Below are positions 55,294 through 60,611 of a stretch of 60,611 bases of DNA, one piece after another. A model generated the notes under the pieces. That model saw nothing but the letters and a program-made list of their open reading frames with translations, had not been told where the DNA came from and did not search any database. The number at the start of each line of letters is the position of its first letter. The stretch's first letter is position 1. Source of the stretch: an uncultured Alphaproteobacteria bacterium (GTDB lineage: Bacteria > Pseudomonadota > Alphaproteobacteria > Rhodobacterales > Rhodobacteraceae); contig CAJWEI010000013.1 in the NCBI GenBank assembly GCA_913031285.1, positions 1-60,611 on the forward strand, read 5' to 3'. The position numbers were made by a program, and so were the translations under genes.

Positions 55294-55505
55294 TTCGATC
55301 TATTGTTCCCTGGTCTCTTACAGCATTGAAAACTGGTCTTCGGCAAGTCAGGTTAAGCAGCACTCTCTTTGCACTAATTACGGCTAATAAAAACCAATGG
55401 CTCAACCCGTCAGAGGCCCGAAAACCGCGTGTCTTGGAACCTGGACCTTAAATGGATTAGTTTTAATTGGCTTGGGATGTTCGTTGCTGTACAAAACTTT
55501 TTCAA

Positions 55506-55673
55506 TCGATTTGCATTGATGCAATCAAAGTAGCGACCGAAGACGGGTACGAGTTTCTCTTGCAGGAGAACATTATCAAATACGTCTGGCGATACCGTCA
55601 CAAAGACAACCCAATACAAGATTTGCAGAAGGCTCAATAGTGCCTCGATCGCTTAATCGAGGAATACAGTTAA
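55506..55673 (+). pseudogene. DUF3310-type phage protein remnant
   Basis: A frame reads SICIDAIKVATEDGYEF and then NIIKYVWRYRHKDN, DLQKAQ-stop-CLDRLIEEY. The pattern IDAI, NxIKYxWRYRHK and DLxKAxWYLDRLI is that of DUF3310, a small protein common in phages. The codon that should be Trp is TAG at 55638-55640, one base from TGG. The usual N-terminal start is missing, as the frame is closed by TAA upstream. It marks the left side of the phage-like region and indicates decay there. Confidence 0.65.
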
Positions 55674-56263
55674 GACAACGGGCGAACGTCCGTGATGAGC
55701 CACTTCATCAAAACCTTCACAGGGCCAGGAATTTCTCGTTCACCTGATTCCCACCTACGCACAGTGCGACCACTTTGTACTTGCAGCACATTTGCCAACT
55801 TTTCCTGTGAAAGTCCCATCTTCTTTCGCCAATCGCGGAGCAGAGAAGGGGTGAGTTCAGTAACAATGCCGTCCTTATCGACGCAGCCAATCCCAAGTTC
55901 ACGACACAAGTCGTGAATTTCATCGATGCGTTCTTGATCAACAACATTTGCACAGCCTTGGCGCCAAGTATTCAGGGTCATGCGACCATCTGCATGGACC
56001 TCTCGAATGACAACAGGGACAACTTCGCGCTTGTGGCCGTCCTCCGGTTCCCAGACATCAATCGCTAGCCGACTGGCATTTCCGTACATATGGCAGATTT
56101 GAGTATCCTTCTCGACAAAATCCCAAGTTCGGGCAAACAGGTTTAGCAGGAACTCATCCATCTGAACCGATGTCATTCGTATGGCTGGATGAGGCGCCAA
56201 CAGGTTGTTATGATCGGTCTCACGGTAAAATTGTGACCTTGAGTGGTAGCTAAAGTTGGTCAT
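55670..56263 (-). CDS. XRE-type transcriptional regulator, phage-like
   Basis: This 197-residue protein has a C-terminal helix-turn-helix: LLRDWRKKMGLSQEKLANVL, then SGRTVRRWESGEREIPGPVK. SxxxVxxWExGxRxxPxPV is the DNA-binding half of many phage and plasmid XRE proteins. The N-terminal 130 residues are of no family I recognise and may bind an effector or partner. It is divergent from the ribonucleotide reductase, and a 14-base inverted repeat lies between the two starts. It could be the regulator of the early genes of the phage-like segment. Confidence 0.75.
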   Translation of the reverse strand: MTNFSYHSRSQFYRETDHNNLLAPHPAIRMTSVQMDEFLLNLFARTWDFVEKDTQICHMYGNASRLAIDVWEPEDGHKREVVPVVIREVHADGRMTLNTWRQGCANVVDQERIDEIHDLCRELGIGCVDKDGIVTELTPSLLRDWRKKMGLSQEKLANVLQVQSGRTVRRWESGEREIPGPVKVLMKWLITDVRPLS

Positions 56264-56303
56264 GTGACTGCATCCTTACACAAATTCGTATCACATCAGG
56301 ATA

Positions 56304-56347
56304 GGGCCATGTGTCCTGCAAATCAACTTAAAAAGGACATATGGCCC
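56304..56347. promoter_or_regulatory. 14-base inverted repeat between XRE regulator and ribonucleotide reductase
   Basis: GGGCCATGTGTCCT (56304-56317) and AGGACATATGGCCC (56334-56347) match as an inverted repeat at 13 of 14 positions, with 16 bases between. It may be an operator for the divergent XRE protein or fold as a hairpin in the leader RNA. A second weaker dyad with a GGCC-TTTTT-GGCC core lies around 56384-56412. Confidence 0.65.
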
Positions 56348-56470
56348 TTATTTTACCTGCCGAACCCAAATGAGCTAGTCGGTCAAGTCGGCCTTTTTGG
56401 CCTGTTGAACCTGTTTGATGATTGACTTTGTTCATGTTATGTTCCAATCTCCAAAAAAGAGGTAATTCAA

Positions 56471-58180
56471 ATGACAAATAACGGCAGCCCGGACTACGGG
56501 CCACAGATGCGCTTGTCCGAAGAGATCGACGAGCAAAAATACCGGCAGACCGGCGAAGACTTTTATTCCAAGTGCGTTCGCATTGCGGATGCGCTGAAAG
56601 ATGACGCTGACCACTTCGAAAATTTCAAAGACGCATTGCGTCACATGCGCTTCCTCCCAGCTGGTCGTGTGCAGAACGCCATGGGAGCAGCTCGCCAGAC
56701 AACAGCCTACAATTGTTTTGTCTCCGGCACGATCGAGGATAGCATGGACAGCATTATGTCCAGGGCCACTCAGGCAGCTGAAACGATGCGTAGGGGAGGC
56801 GGCATTGGTTACGACTTTAGTCGCATCCGTCCGCGAGGTGACCTGATCAAAAGCCTGGAGAGTCGCTCCAGTGGCCCTGTGAGCTTCATGGGCATCTTTG
56901 ATAGCGTATGCCAGACAATTGCCTCGAGCGGCCACCGTAGAGGCGCACAGATGGGTGTGTTGCGGATCGATCACCCCGACATCGAACAATTTATCAGTGT
57001 CAAACACAACTCAGATAAGCTGACTGGCTTCAATGTCTCGGTCGGTGTGACCGATGAGTTCATGCTGCATCTGCAAGACAAAAAGCCATTCTCACTGCGC
57101 TACGAAGGCACAGTGTACAACGAAGTTGATCCAGTGGCCCTTTGGGACATGATCATGAGGTCAACCTGGGACTGGGCTGAGCCTGGTGTCCTGTTCATCG
57201 ACCGGATCAACGAGATGAACAATCTTTACTACTGTGAGGACATCGAGGCGACCAACCCATGCGGTGAGCAGCCTTTGCCAGCTTACGGTGCATGTTTGCT
57301 GGGGTCGTTTAACCTGCCGAAATACATCGTTGAGGGCAAATTTGACGTTGCGCAGTACAAGACAGACATAGCTGTTACCGTAAGAGCCATGGACAATGTG
57401 ATCGACCGGACCATCTACCCACTGGCAGAACAGAAGTGGGAAGCAATTCAGAAGAGACGCATGGGCCTGGGAGTGACCGGCCTAGCAAATGCCGGTGAAA
57501 TGCTCGGCTACCCATACGCATCGGACAAATTCATGGCCTGGGCGAAGTCTGTTCTCTCAATGCTGCGCGACTATTGCTACGAAGCAAGTGCCGAGCTGGC
57601 TAAAGAGAAAGGACCGTTTCCGCTGTGGGATTGGGAGAAGTACAGCAAAGGTAGGTTCATCCAGACGCTGCCTCAGGAACTCCAGGATACGATCCAGACG
57701 ACCGGCATCCGCAACAGCCATCTGACATCAATCGCACCTACCGGCACGATCAGTCTGACAGCTGACAACACCAGCTCAGGCATCGAGCCACCATTCGCTC
57801 TGTTCTACGACAGGACAATCGAAGGCTTCGACGGTCAATCGATAGAGCGTGTCGAGGATTACGCTTACTCGAAAGGCTGGCTAGGTCGTACAGCCAATGA
57901 AATCACTGCGGACGAACACCTGGCGGTGCTGACACTGGCCTCGCAGCTGGTCGACAGCGCGGTGAGTAAGACGTGCAACGTGGGTGATGATGTCACCTAC
58001 GATGAGTTCAAGCAGCTGTACTTCAAAGCCTGGAAGAGTGGCTGCAAAGGCATTACGACGTTTAGAGCGGCTGGCAAGCGATACGGAGTCCTCAATGAGG
58101 TGAAACCGGACAACGACAACGAGCCAACGGCAGAAGCCTGTTTTATCAATAGTGAAACTGGGAAGAAGGAGTGTGACTAA
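56471..58180 (+). CDS. nrdJ: class II (adenosylcobalamin-dependent) ribonucleotide reductase, short phage type
   Basis: This 569-residue reductase opens with LSEEIDEQKYRQTGEDFYSK and FLPAGRVQNAMGA, followed by AYNCFVSGTIEDSM with the first redox Cys. The radical-site block is ATNPCGEQPLPAYGACLLGS (Asn, Cys, Glu in NPCGE), and APTGTISLTADNTSSGIEP follows. The second redox Cys is in SKTCNVG, and a terminal Cys in KKECD can recharge the site. No ATP-cone is present at the N-terminus and the total is much shorter than chromosomal NrdJ (700 or more), the form often seen in marine phages. It reduces ribonucleotides with cobalamin, giving a phage DNA precursors. The stop overlaps the next ATG (TAATG). 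Confidence 0.9.
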   Translation: MTNNGSPDYGPQMRLSEEIDEQKYRQTGEDFYSKCVRIADALKDDADHFENFKDALRHMRFLPAGRVQNAMGAARQTTAYNCFVSGTIEDSMDSIMSRATQAAETMRRGGGIGYDFSRIRPRGDLIKSLESRSSGPVSFMGIFDSVCQTIASSGHRRGAQMGVLRIDHPDIEQFISVKHNSDKLTGFNVSVGVTDEFMLHLQDKKPFSLRYEGTVYNEVDPVALWDMIMRSTWDWAEPGVLFIDRINEMNNLYYCEDIEATNPCGEQPLPAYGACLLGSFNLPKYIVEGKFDVAQYKTDIAVTVRAMDNVIDRTIYPLAEQKWEAIQKRRMGLGVTGLANAGEMLGYPYASDKFMAWAKSVLSMLRDYCYEASAELAKEKGPFPLWDWEKYSKGRFIQTLPQELQDTIQTTGIRNSHLTSIAPTGTISLTADNTSSGIEPPFALFYDRTIEGFDGQSIERVEDYAYSKGWLGRTANEITADEHLAVLTLASQLVDSAVSKTCNVGDDVTYDEFKQLYFKAWKSGCKGITTFRAAGKRYGVLNEVKPDNDNEPTAEACFINSETGKKECD

Positions 58181-58410
58181 TGACAACGACGCCAAATTGT
58201 TGCGGTCAAAAGATGACCCAAGAGCGGATGGATTTCTACTCGTGCCAGCTGTGTAACGGTGAGGCCATCTGGTCTGCCGAGTACAACTGTTGGGAGTATG
58301 AGTGTCCGCACTCCCTCGACCCGAATTTTGGATACGGAAGGAGACTTGATGAGAGGACAAATGTTGAAGGCTTTACAGTCTCACGCGAAAGCGAGCATCG
58401 AGCTGCATAA
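58180..58410 (+). CDS. small cysteine-rich protein downstream of the reductase
   Basis: This 76-residue protein is coupled to nrdJ by TAATG. It starts MTTTPNCCGQKM and continues YSCQLCNGEAIW, then CWEYECPHS. The Cys pairs (NCCG, CQLC, WEYECPHS) could bind zinc in a ribbon-like fold. I know no named family. Location right after the reductase in a phage-like operon suggests a helper role in DNA metabolism. Confidence 0.7.
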   Translation: MTTTPNCCGQKMTQERMDFYSCQLCNGEAIWSAEYNCWEYECPHSLDPNFGYGRRLDERTNVEGFTVSRESEHRAA

Positions 58411-58528
58411 AGCGAACAACGAGATATACCTGGCCAACCCTGGAGGGATTGGTGAACACTCGGACATCCTCGAGGCTGTTCAAACCGAGCTAGACAAGAT
58501 GTCTGTTCACTCTGACCGGCTCGAGTAG
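58349..58528 (+). CDS. small phage-type protein
   Basis: This 59-residue frame starts at ATG 58349 behind GGAAGGAG and overlaps the preceding gene by 62 bases in another frame. It opens MRGQMLKALQSHAKASIEL and later carries NPGGIGEHSDILEAVQTEL. An NPxGxGEHxD motif followed by an amphipathic helix recurs in small proteins of marine phages. A longer frame from 58259 is open but lacks a ribosome site. Function unknown. Confidence 0.7.
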   Translation: MRGQMLKALQSHAKASIELHKANNEIYLANPGGIGEHSDILEAVQTELDKMSVHSDRLE

Positions 58529-58574
58529 CTCGATTATGTGGTGGACAGCAAGTAGATTACTGTCATGTTGATAA

Positions 58575-58889
58575 TCAGGTGTAATCATATTGATTGATAA
58601 GAATACCTCGATAACAAATCGTCACATTTTCAGTTTTCTGCTTCAACTCTATTTCTATGTCCTTCCATACGGGAAGACATCCATCCATGGCCTCTTTGTC
58701 TCGGTATTCAAAAACATAAGCCAACTGGTGTTGGCCCTTTCGATTCCAAACTTTTGTGCATGAGTAGCGTGTCAGCCCAGCTTCCTTGAACCGAGGCATG
58801 AATTGGTCCTTTACAGCATCCCAGCGGTGTATGCTTAAATCTAACTCGTTTTCTGTTTTAAACGTTTGGACAGTTATGTTCATCAGCAT
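58575..58889 (-). CDS. hypothetical protein, paralogue of the next gene
   Basis: This 104-residue protein has alternating strand and helix pattern suggestive of a ferredoxin-like (dimeric alpha-beta barrel) fold: FEYRDKEAMDGCLPVWKDI near residues 60-78. The upstream gene at 58918 carries the same block as LEYRDQDAFAKCDVIWKDY, so the two are homologous. It lies 28 bases after that gene. No catalytic motif or signal is seen. In many small barrel proteins such a region faces a ligand cavity, so sensing or binding is possible. Confidence 0.65.
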   Translation of the reverse strand: MLMNITVQTFKTENELDLSIHRWDAVKDQFMPRFKEAGLTRYSCTKVWNRKGQHQLAYVFEYRDKEAMDGCLPVWKDIEIELKQKTENVTICYRGILINQYDYT

Positions 58890-58917
58890 TTGAGAGTCTC
58901 CAGATCATCAAGGCGAG

Positions 58918-59265
58918 CTAATCATGGCACTTTTCGGCTTCAGTAAAATCGTACAGCACAATCCCCCGATTTGGATTAATCTTGGGAGCAAATTGAGGAA
59001 CATCTTTTATCAAGTCAGACATGTAATCTTTCCAGATGACATCACACTTAGCGAACGCATCTTGGTCTCGGTATTCTAACCAATTTCCAATGGTAAACTT
59101 ATTCTTGTTGAAAATTCTGGTCACATAGAATTTAGTCATGCCAGCCGCTCGCAATTTGCCCGCATGAGCCTCGTAACGTTGCTCAACGAGGTAAAGAAAA
59201 CCTCTCATTTCACTTTCGTTCGGAAAGTCTAGAGTTGTGAAGCTAGTAATAACAGCTTGAGACAT
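58918..59265 (-). CDS. hypothetical protein, paralogue of the previous gene
   Basis: This 115-residue protein shares YRDxxAxxxCxxxWKD and the preceding KFYVTRIFNKNKF / RYSCTKVWNRKGQ segment with the gene just downstream, and both are followed by a short unstructured end. Same strand, adjacent, similar length, so the pair looks like an old tandem duplication. Neither matches a phage structural or replication protein that I know. The motif Tyr-Arg-Asp and the Trp-Lys-Asp would be the first residues to examine. Confidence 0.65.
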   Translation of the reverse strand: MSQAVITSFTTLDFPNESEMRGFLYLVEQRYEAHAGKLRAAGMTKFYVTRIFNKNKFTIGNWLEYRDQDAFAKCDVIWKDYMSDLIKDVPQFAPKINPNRGIVLYDFTEAEKCHD

Positions 59266-59300
59266 TTCTGCTCCTACAAGTTCAACCTTTATTTTTTGAT

Positions 59301-59334
59301 AGCCTCACTGGCTAATCCCAGTGGGGCTTTTTTT
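59301..59334 (+). terminator. intrinsic terminator on the plus strand
   Basis: AGCCTCACTGG and CCAGTGGGGCT pair (ten Watson-Crick pairs and one G-T) around a six-base loop, followed by seven T. The stem overlaps the 3' end of the minus-strand gene at 59305, so it would end plus-strand read-through that runs antisense to the small minus-strand genes. Confidence 0.75.
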
Positions 59335-59679
59335 CATCGGCCGAAATACCAGGCTCTCTTTCTTTGCCTTCCGCTCAGACTGCAACCTGGCCAATTCTTC
59401 CTTCAAAGACGTGACATCGTCGTTTGCATTTTGCGCTGCAAGCAAGCGTTGTTCGACATCAATCATCCGACGGGTGACTTCATCGATTTCGGATTGCACC
59501 CTTGCGTTGCTATTTTCAGCATGAATTTCCATATACCGTCTGGCGTAGTAACTATATTGGCCCTCATCAGGCAGTGCATCGCTTGGGATGGAGGGCCACT
59601 TAATCCCTGGCTTCTGCTCAGGTGAGACAAGGTAGAGACCCATCTTTGCTGCTGTCTTTTTTGCCTCGGTATCTGTCAT
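59305..59679 (-). CDS. hypothetical protein with coiled coil
   Basis: This 124-residue protein has an N-terminal segment ending in DEGQYSYYARRYMEIH and a long predicted coiled coil over residues 55-110 (VQSEIDEVTRRMIDVEQRLL followed by DVTSLKEELARLQSERKAKK). The last codons (PTGISQ, stop) lie in the terminator stem. No known family. The small coiled-coil format is common among accessory phage proteins. Confidence 0.6.
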   Translation of the reverse strand: MTDTEAKKTAAKMGLYLVSPEQKPGIKWPSIPSDALPDEGQYSYYARRYMEIHAENSNARVQSEIDEVTRRMIDVEQRLLAAQNANDDVTSLKEELARLQSERKAKKESLVFRPMKKSPTGISQ

Positions 59680-59769
59680 TCAATTTTACCTGTTGGGTTA
59701 TCTCATGCAATGAATAGAGGTGGTGGTTTCCCCCGTCTCTGCGGTAGCAGAAACGAGGGTGATAAACCA

Positions 59770-59913
59770 TTAGGCTGCTTTAGTTGCCTTTTCAGCCTGA
59801 CGTGCTTGATAAGCGGCAAGTCTTTTCTGATAATCATCTTCTGAAAGACCGTGCCAGCCAATACATTTGCCGCTAGGCGAGCGACCGCATCCACACTTGT
59901 TTGCCTCAGCCAT
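59770..59913 (-). CDS. tiny cysteine-rich phage-type protein
   Basis: This 47-residue protein is read from ATG 59913, eight bases after AGGGAG, to TAA at 59770. It begins MAEANKCGCGRSPSGKCIGW and continues HGLSEDDYQKRLAAYQARQA. The CxCGRSPxGxCxGWHxL motif recurs in small marine phage proteins and looks like a small metal-binding knuckle. It is easily missed at this length. Larger open frames in other phases over the same bases are unconvincing. Confidence 0.75.
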   Translation of the reverse strand: MAEANKCGCGRSPSGKCIGWHGLSEDDYQKRLAAYQARQAEKATKAA

Positions 59914-60136
59914 GAAATAGCTCCCTTATTTACAATGACCCCTGTTTGAACTCCCTGAAGTGGCGTCAAATACGGGAATTGCAATGGAGGCAAACAATGT
60001 TTTCCACTGAACAGAAAAATCCATGTAAAAGAAAAAGACCAGTGCCATCAAGCAATCTGATGCACATTGGCCATTCCTAGCCAGGTAACACCTGGGTCAT
60101 AGGGTATAGGGCCGCGCCTCCCTTCTGCAGGGAGAC
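59914..60136. other. intergenic region with hairpin
   Basis: About 220 bases between the minus-strand small genes and a plus-strand pair. It contains a perfect hairpin CCAGGT-AAC-ACCTGG at 60081-60095 and a smaller one, CCCT-TCTGC-AGGG, at about 60120-60134, suggesting a leader RNA or operator. No other gene is seen. Confidence 0.4.
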
Positions 60137-60277
60137 ATGTGCGGCAACCGTGCAGAGAACATAATGATTTTGCTGCATATAAGCAACTTTTGGCGGGTTC
60201 CACCCATGAGGAACCTAAAGGGCCTAAGGCTCGCTATGCAGCGGCCTCGGCATCAATCAAAAGCACACGATAGGTAA
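60137..60277 (+). CDS. possible tiny ORF
   Basis: A 46-codon frame (MCGNRAENIMILLHISNF start) begins seven bases after GGGAG and ends four bases before the next small gene. The ribosome site is its main support. The residue pattern is not clearly protein-like, so it may be a spurious frame. Confidence 0.3.
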   Translation: MCGNRAENIMILLHISNFWRVPPMRNLKGLRLAMQRPRHQSKAHDR

Positions 60278-60281
60278 CGCT

Positions 60282-60386
60282 ATGACCAAGTGGCTAATGC
60301 GTTTCTACATGGCACTGCTTGCTGCTTATTTGTCGTATTTATTTGTCGTCGCTGCAATCCACACGGTGTGTGATTGTTTGAGCTAG
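60282..60386 (+). CDS. 34-residue single-span membrane peptide
   Basis: The frame encodes MTKWLMRFYMALLAAYLSYL, then FVVAAIHTVCDCLS. Residues 8-26 form one membrane helix with a basic N-terminus. A weak AGG-type ribosome site precedes it. Tiny membrane peptides are common in phage genomes, but this one has no homologue known to me. Confidence 0.45.
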   Translation: MTKWLMRFYMALLAAYLSYLFVVAAIHTVCDCLS

Positions 60387-60413
60387 TCAACAAGAGTAAC
60401 GAAGGTCACAGGT

Positions 60414-60557
60414 TCAATTGTACAACACGAGCAGACCGAGGATCAAAATCACAAGTCCATAGAACCACCAACGGCCAATGGCTTTTCTGGTCTTTAGTGG
60501 CGGTGTGATCGCATTAGTGAACGCAAACTTTAATCTGTCTCTTGTTTCGTCTGTCAT
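60414..60557 (-). CDS. 47-residue single-span membrane protein
   Basis: This 47-residue frame on the minus strand starts MTDETRDRLKFAFTNAITPP and ends in a hydrophobic helix (WWFYGLVILILGLLVLYN). GAGGAG lies about 12 bases ahead of the ATG. It is a tail-anchored type protein that could be a phage accessory membrane factor. It is convergent with the plus-strand peptide gene. Confidence 0.5.
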   Translation of the reverse strand: MTDETRDRLKFAFTNAITPPLKTRKAIGRWWFYGLVILILGLLVLYN

Positions 60558-60611
60558 GACTTTTGATCGCTCCTCGCGCTAATTAATAAGCCAGTAGATA
60601 AACCCAAGGAC

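Noticed and set aside
58259-58348. Longer N-terminus for the small gene at 58349
   Set aside because: No ribosome site at the upstream ATG, and the added residues are a shadow of the preceding gene.
59703-59993. 96-codon minus-strand frame over the tiny cysteine-rich gene
   Set aside because: Out of frame with the motif-bearing 47-residue protein and without features of its own.
1-60611. CRISPR arrays, rRNA, tRNA, insertion sequences
   Set aside because: No regularly spaced repeats, no tRNA-like cloverleaf or rRNA sequence and no transposase was recognised by reading; a covariance-model scan would be decisive for tRNAs and riboswitches.

Overview
The window looks like a chromosomal stretch of a marine, osmolyte- and organosulfur-using alphaproteobacterium (a SAR116/Puniceispirillum-like or related lineage would fit, but I cannot test this). 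The clues are glucosylglycerate genes, choline-sulfate and betaine-type genes, a class III CoA-transferase with a desulfinase-like flavoprotein, and very dense catabolic gene content. By eye, base composition falls into three blocks. About 0-8 kb is GC-rich. About 8.2-55.3 kb is AT-rich and packed with catabolic cassettes, like a large accessory island. About 55.4-60.6 kb is intermediate in composition and phage-like.

0-8 kb: a small secreted protein; a CaiB-type CoA-transferase overlapping an acd-like gene that is broken by one in-frame TAA; and on the other strand a tightly overlapping operon for glucosylglycerate (gpgP, gpgS and a GH13 phosphorylase-like enzyme), followed by a convergent type II haloacid dehalogenase.

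8-19 kb: a YihU-like sulfolactaldehyde reductase homologue, a TauD/TfdA dioxygenase, an intact AT-rich acd homologue, a GFA protein, an alpha/beta hydrolase, a zinc alcohol dehydrogenase, a GST and choline-sulfatase. Both acd copies keep an Arg at residue 84 and have Gln and Gly where acyl-CoA dehydrogenases carry the catalytic Glu. This is the published signature of 3-sulfinopropanoyl-CoA desulfinase.

19-27 kb: a six-gene minus-strand operon (binding protein, GMC choline-dehydrogenase-like enzyme, ABC ATPase, ABC permease with a long N-terminal extension, TPP-dependent enzyme, Dabb protein), probably for uptake and oxidation of a choline/betaine-like compound.

27-36.6 kb: an SDR plus an acetoin/2-oxoacid dehydrogenase E1 alpha/beta pair with a free-standing lipoyl domain and no E2 or E3, then a second SDR, an MECR-like enoyl reductase, a Baeyer-Villiger-type monooxygenase, an amidase and a LysR regulator.

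36.7-45.8 kb: a membrane di-iron hydroxylase/desaturase with its own Rieske ferredoxin, ferredoxin reductase, aldehyde dehydrogenase, Fe-type alcohol dehydrogenase, TTC38-like TPR protein and alpha/beta hydrolase. This is a complete-looking methyl/alkyl to carboxylate oxidation cassette. A TauE/SafE exporter and a small XRE regulator follow.

46-55.3 kb: an oligopeptide-type ABC transporter (binding protein, two permeases, fused double ATPase) in line with two tandem amidase-signature hydrolases and a NylB-like serine hydrolase. This is a candidate uptake-and-hydrolysis system for an unknown amide or oligoamide, and the strongest candidate here for an undescribed system.

55.4-60.6 kb: a DUF3310 remnant, an XRE regulator divergent from a short class II ribonucleotide reductase with a long inverted repeat between them, and a series of very small phage-type genes, several under 60 codons. 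No rRNA, tRNA, CRISPR array, integrase or transposase was recognised anywhere in the window.
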